Positions 63,087-64,000 of a DNA stretch of 64,000 bases are shown piece by piece (position 1 is the stretch's first letter; each line of letters starts with the position of its first letter). The DNA comes from Phaeobacter sp. QD34_24 (GTDB lineage Bacteria; Pseudomonadota; Alphaproteobacteria; Rhodobacterales; Rhodobacteraceae): contig NZ_JARCJD010000004.1 of NCBI RefSeq assembly GCF_028890115.1, positions 124,001-188,000 on the forward strand, given 5' to 3'. The notes below the pieces were generated by a model. That model had not been told where the DNA came from and made no database searches. It saw only the letters and a list, made by a program, of their open reading frames with translations. A program made the position numbers and the translations under genes.

Positions 63087-64000
63087 ATGCTGTTTGACGC
63101 GCTGTTCCTGCAACTGGGATATAACGCCACGCTGGTCTCTCTGGGGGCGGCCCTTCTGGGGGGCGCTGCGGGGATTTCCGGCACCTTCCTGTTCCTGCGC
63201 AAACGCGCCCTGGTCAGCGATGCCGTCAGCCACGCCACCCTGCCCGGCGTCGGGCTTGCCTTTCTGGTGATGGTCTTTCTTGGCGGTGACGGGCGCAATC
63301 TTGCGGGGCTTCTGCTGGGATCGGCCCTGTCGGCGGGCGTTGGCCTCGTGTGCATGAACTGGCTGACCCGCAACACCCGCCTGGCCGAGGATGCCGCCAT
63401 CGGCGCGGTGCTGTCGGTCTTCTTCGGCTTCGGCATCGTGCTTCTGACCGTGATCCAGACCCTTGGCATGGGACGGCAGGCGGGGCTTGAGGGGTTTCTG
63501 CTCGGTTCCACCGCCGGAATGCTGATGAGCGATGCGATGATCATTGCAGGCGGCAGTGCGCTGGCCCTGTCGGTGATCGTACTGATGCGCCGCCCGATGA
63601 TGCTGGTGGCCTTTGATCCCGAATATGCCGCGGCGCGGGGCCTGCCGGTGCCGCGCATCGATATGCTGATGATGGGTCTGGTGATGGCGGTCACTGTGGT
63701 GGGGCTGAAGATCGTCGGGTTGATCCTGATCGTGGCCCTGCTGATCATCCCCTCGGTCACGGCGCGCTTTTGGACCGACCGGGCCGACCGGGTCGTGGTC
63801 TATGCTGGTCTGTCCGGGGCTGTAGCGGCCTATATCGGAGCGGCGATTTCGGCCTCTGCGCCGAACCTGCCGACCGGACCGATCATTGTGCTGGTGAGCT
63901 TTGCGCTCTTTGCGCTGTCGCTGCTCTTTGCTCCGAACCGGGGCGTTCTGGCGGCGGTGCTACGCCACCAGCGCTTCCAGCGCCGGGTGCATCTGCGGCA
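63087..64000 (+). CDS. Manganese/zinc ABC transporter permease, cut by the right edge
   Basis: A frame open for 304 codons to the window edge, starting MLFDALFLQLGYNATLVSLG. FLRKRALVSDAVSHATLPGVGLAF is the classic ABC-3 (SitC/MntB) block, and eight or nine hydrophobic segments follow, with AVTVVGLKIVGLILIVALLI near residue 205-225. The C-terminus extends beyond a typical 280-residue permease, so a cytoplasmic tail may continue outside the window. A second permease gene may follow. Confidence 0.9.
   Translation, partial: MLFDALFLQLGYNATLVSLGAALLGGAAGISGTFLFLRKRALVSDAVSHATLPGVGLAFLVMVFLGGDGRNLAGLLLGSALSAGVGLVCMNWLTRNTRLAEDAAIGAVLSVFFGFGIVLLTVIQTLGMGRQAGLEGFLLGSTAGMLMSDAMIIAGGSALALSVIVLMRRPMMLVAFDPEYAAARGLPVPRIDMLMMGLVMAVTVVGLKIVGLILIVALLIIPSVTARFWTDRADRVVVYAGLSGAVAAYIGAAISASAPNLPTGPIIVLVSFALFALSLLFAPNRGVLAAVLRHQRFQRRVHLR

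Overview
The window is high-GC, densely coded DNA from an alphaproteobacterium, most likely a marine Rhodobacteraceae (Roseobacter-group) species. The evidence is the gene content: paired GcvT-type dimethylglycine dehydrogenase-like flavoenzymes beside a homocysteine methyltransferase, RTX proteins, a MaoC-Pta fusion next to PhaC and FabI, an ALDH16-type dehydrogenase beside DeoC, a DUF3035 lipoprotein after LspA, and an IorB with a long C-terminal extension. No tRNA, rRNA, CRISPR array, prophage or insertion sequence was seen. Apart from one decayed reading frame at 45.6-46.2 kb, no stretch over 300 bases lacks a gene.

Layout. 0-3.6 kb: methionine sulfoxide reductase, a cupin regulator preceded by two 25-bp palindromes, a LysE exporter, a GFA protein, and a secreted GH114-RTX glycosidase. 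3.8-10.8 kb: a co-directional methylamine set (two 816-residue flavoenzymes, a betaine-homocysteine-type methyltransferase, a GlxA-type regulator). 10.8-14.6 kb: transporter, esterase, pseudouridine synthase, fucosyltransferase. 14.6-28.3 kb: a palindromic repeat element, then a ten-gene divergent cluster. Leftward it carries an isatin hydrolase-like enzyme, a flavoenzyme, MarR, iorA and iorB. Rightward it carries a second flavoenzyme and a complete peptide-type ABC transporter. 28.3-34.3 kb: an AT-richer orphan ATP-grasp gene, aldehyde dehydrogenase, 1-Cys peroxiredoxin, a small kinase, RidA, a GT25 enzyme and a membrane-tethered NYN nuclease. 34.3-47.3 kb, mostly leftward: the ribosome/RNA genes rbfA, truB, rpsO and pnp, separated by a PHB/acetyl-CoA operon (phaC-fabI-maoC/pta-ackA), a membrane-anchored RTX protein, DUF1643 and a pseudogene. 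47.4-57.7 kb: dapB, SDHAF4, rsmB, heparinase-like protein, purH, lspA, a lipoprotein and an M16 protease pair. 57.7-64 kb: ALDH16 and deoC, then a Mn/Zn ABC importer behind a consensus promoter with a Fur-family-like operator; it runs off the right edge.

Most promising system: the 14.8-28.3 kb cluster. The isatin hydrolase-like enzyme would yield isatinate, which is itself an aryl 2-oxoacid and so the class of substrate that an IorAB-type ferredoxin oxidoreductase oxidatively decarboxylates. I infer an indolic-compound uptake and catabolic route; it is not proven from sequence.
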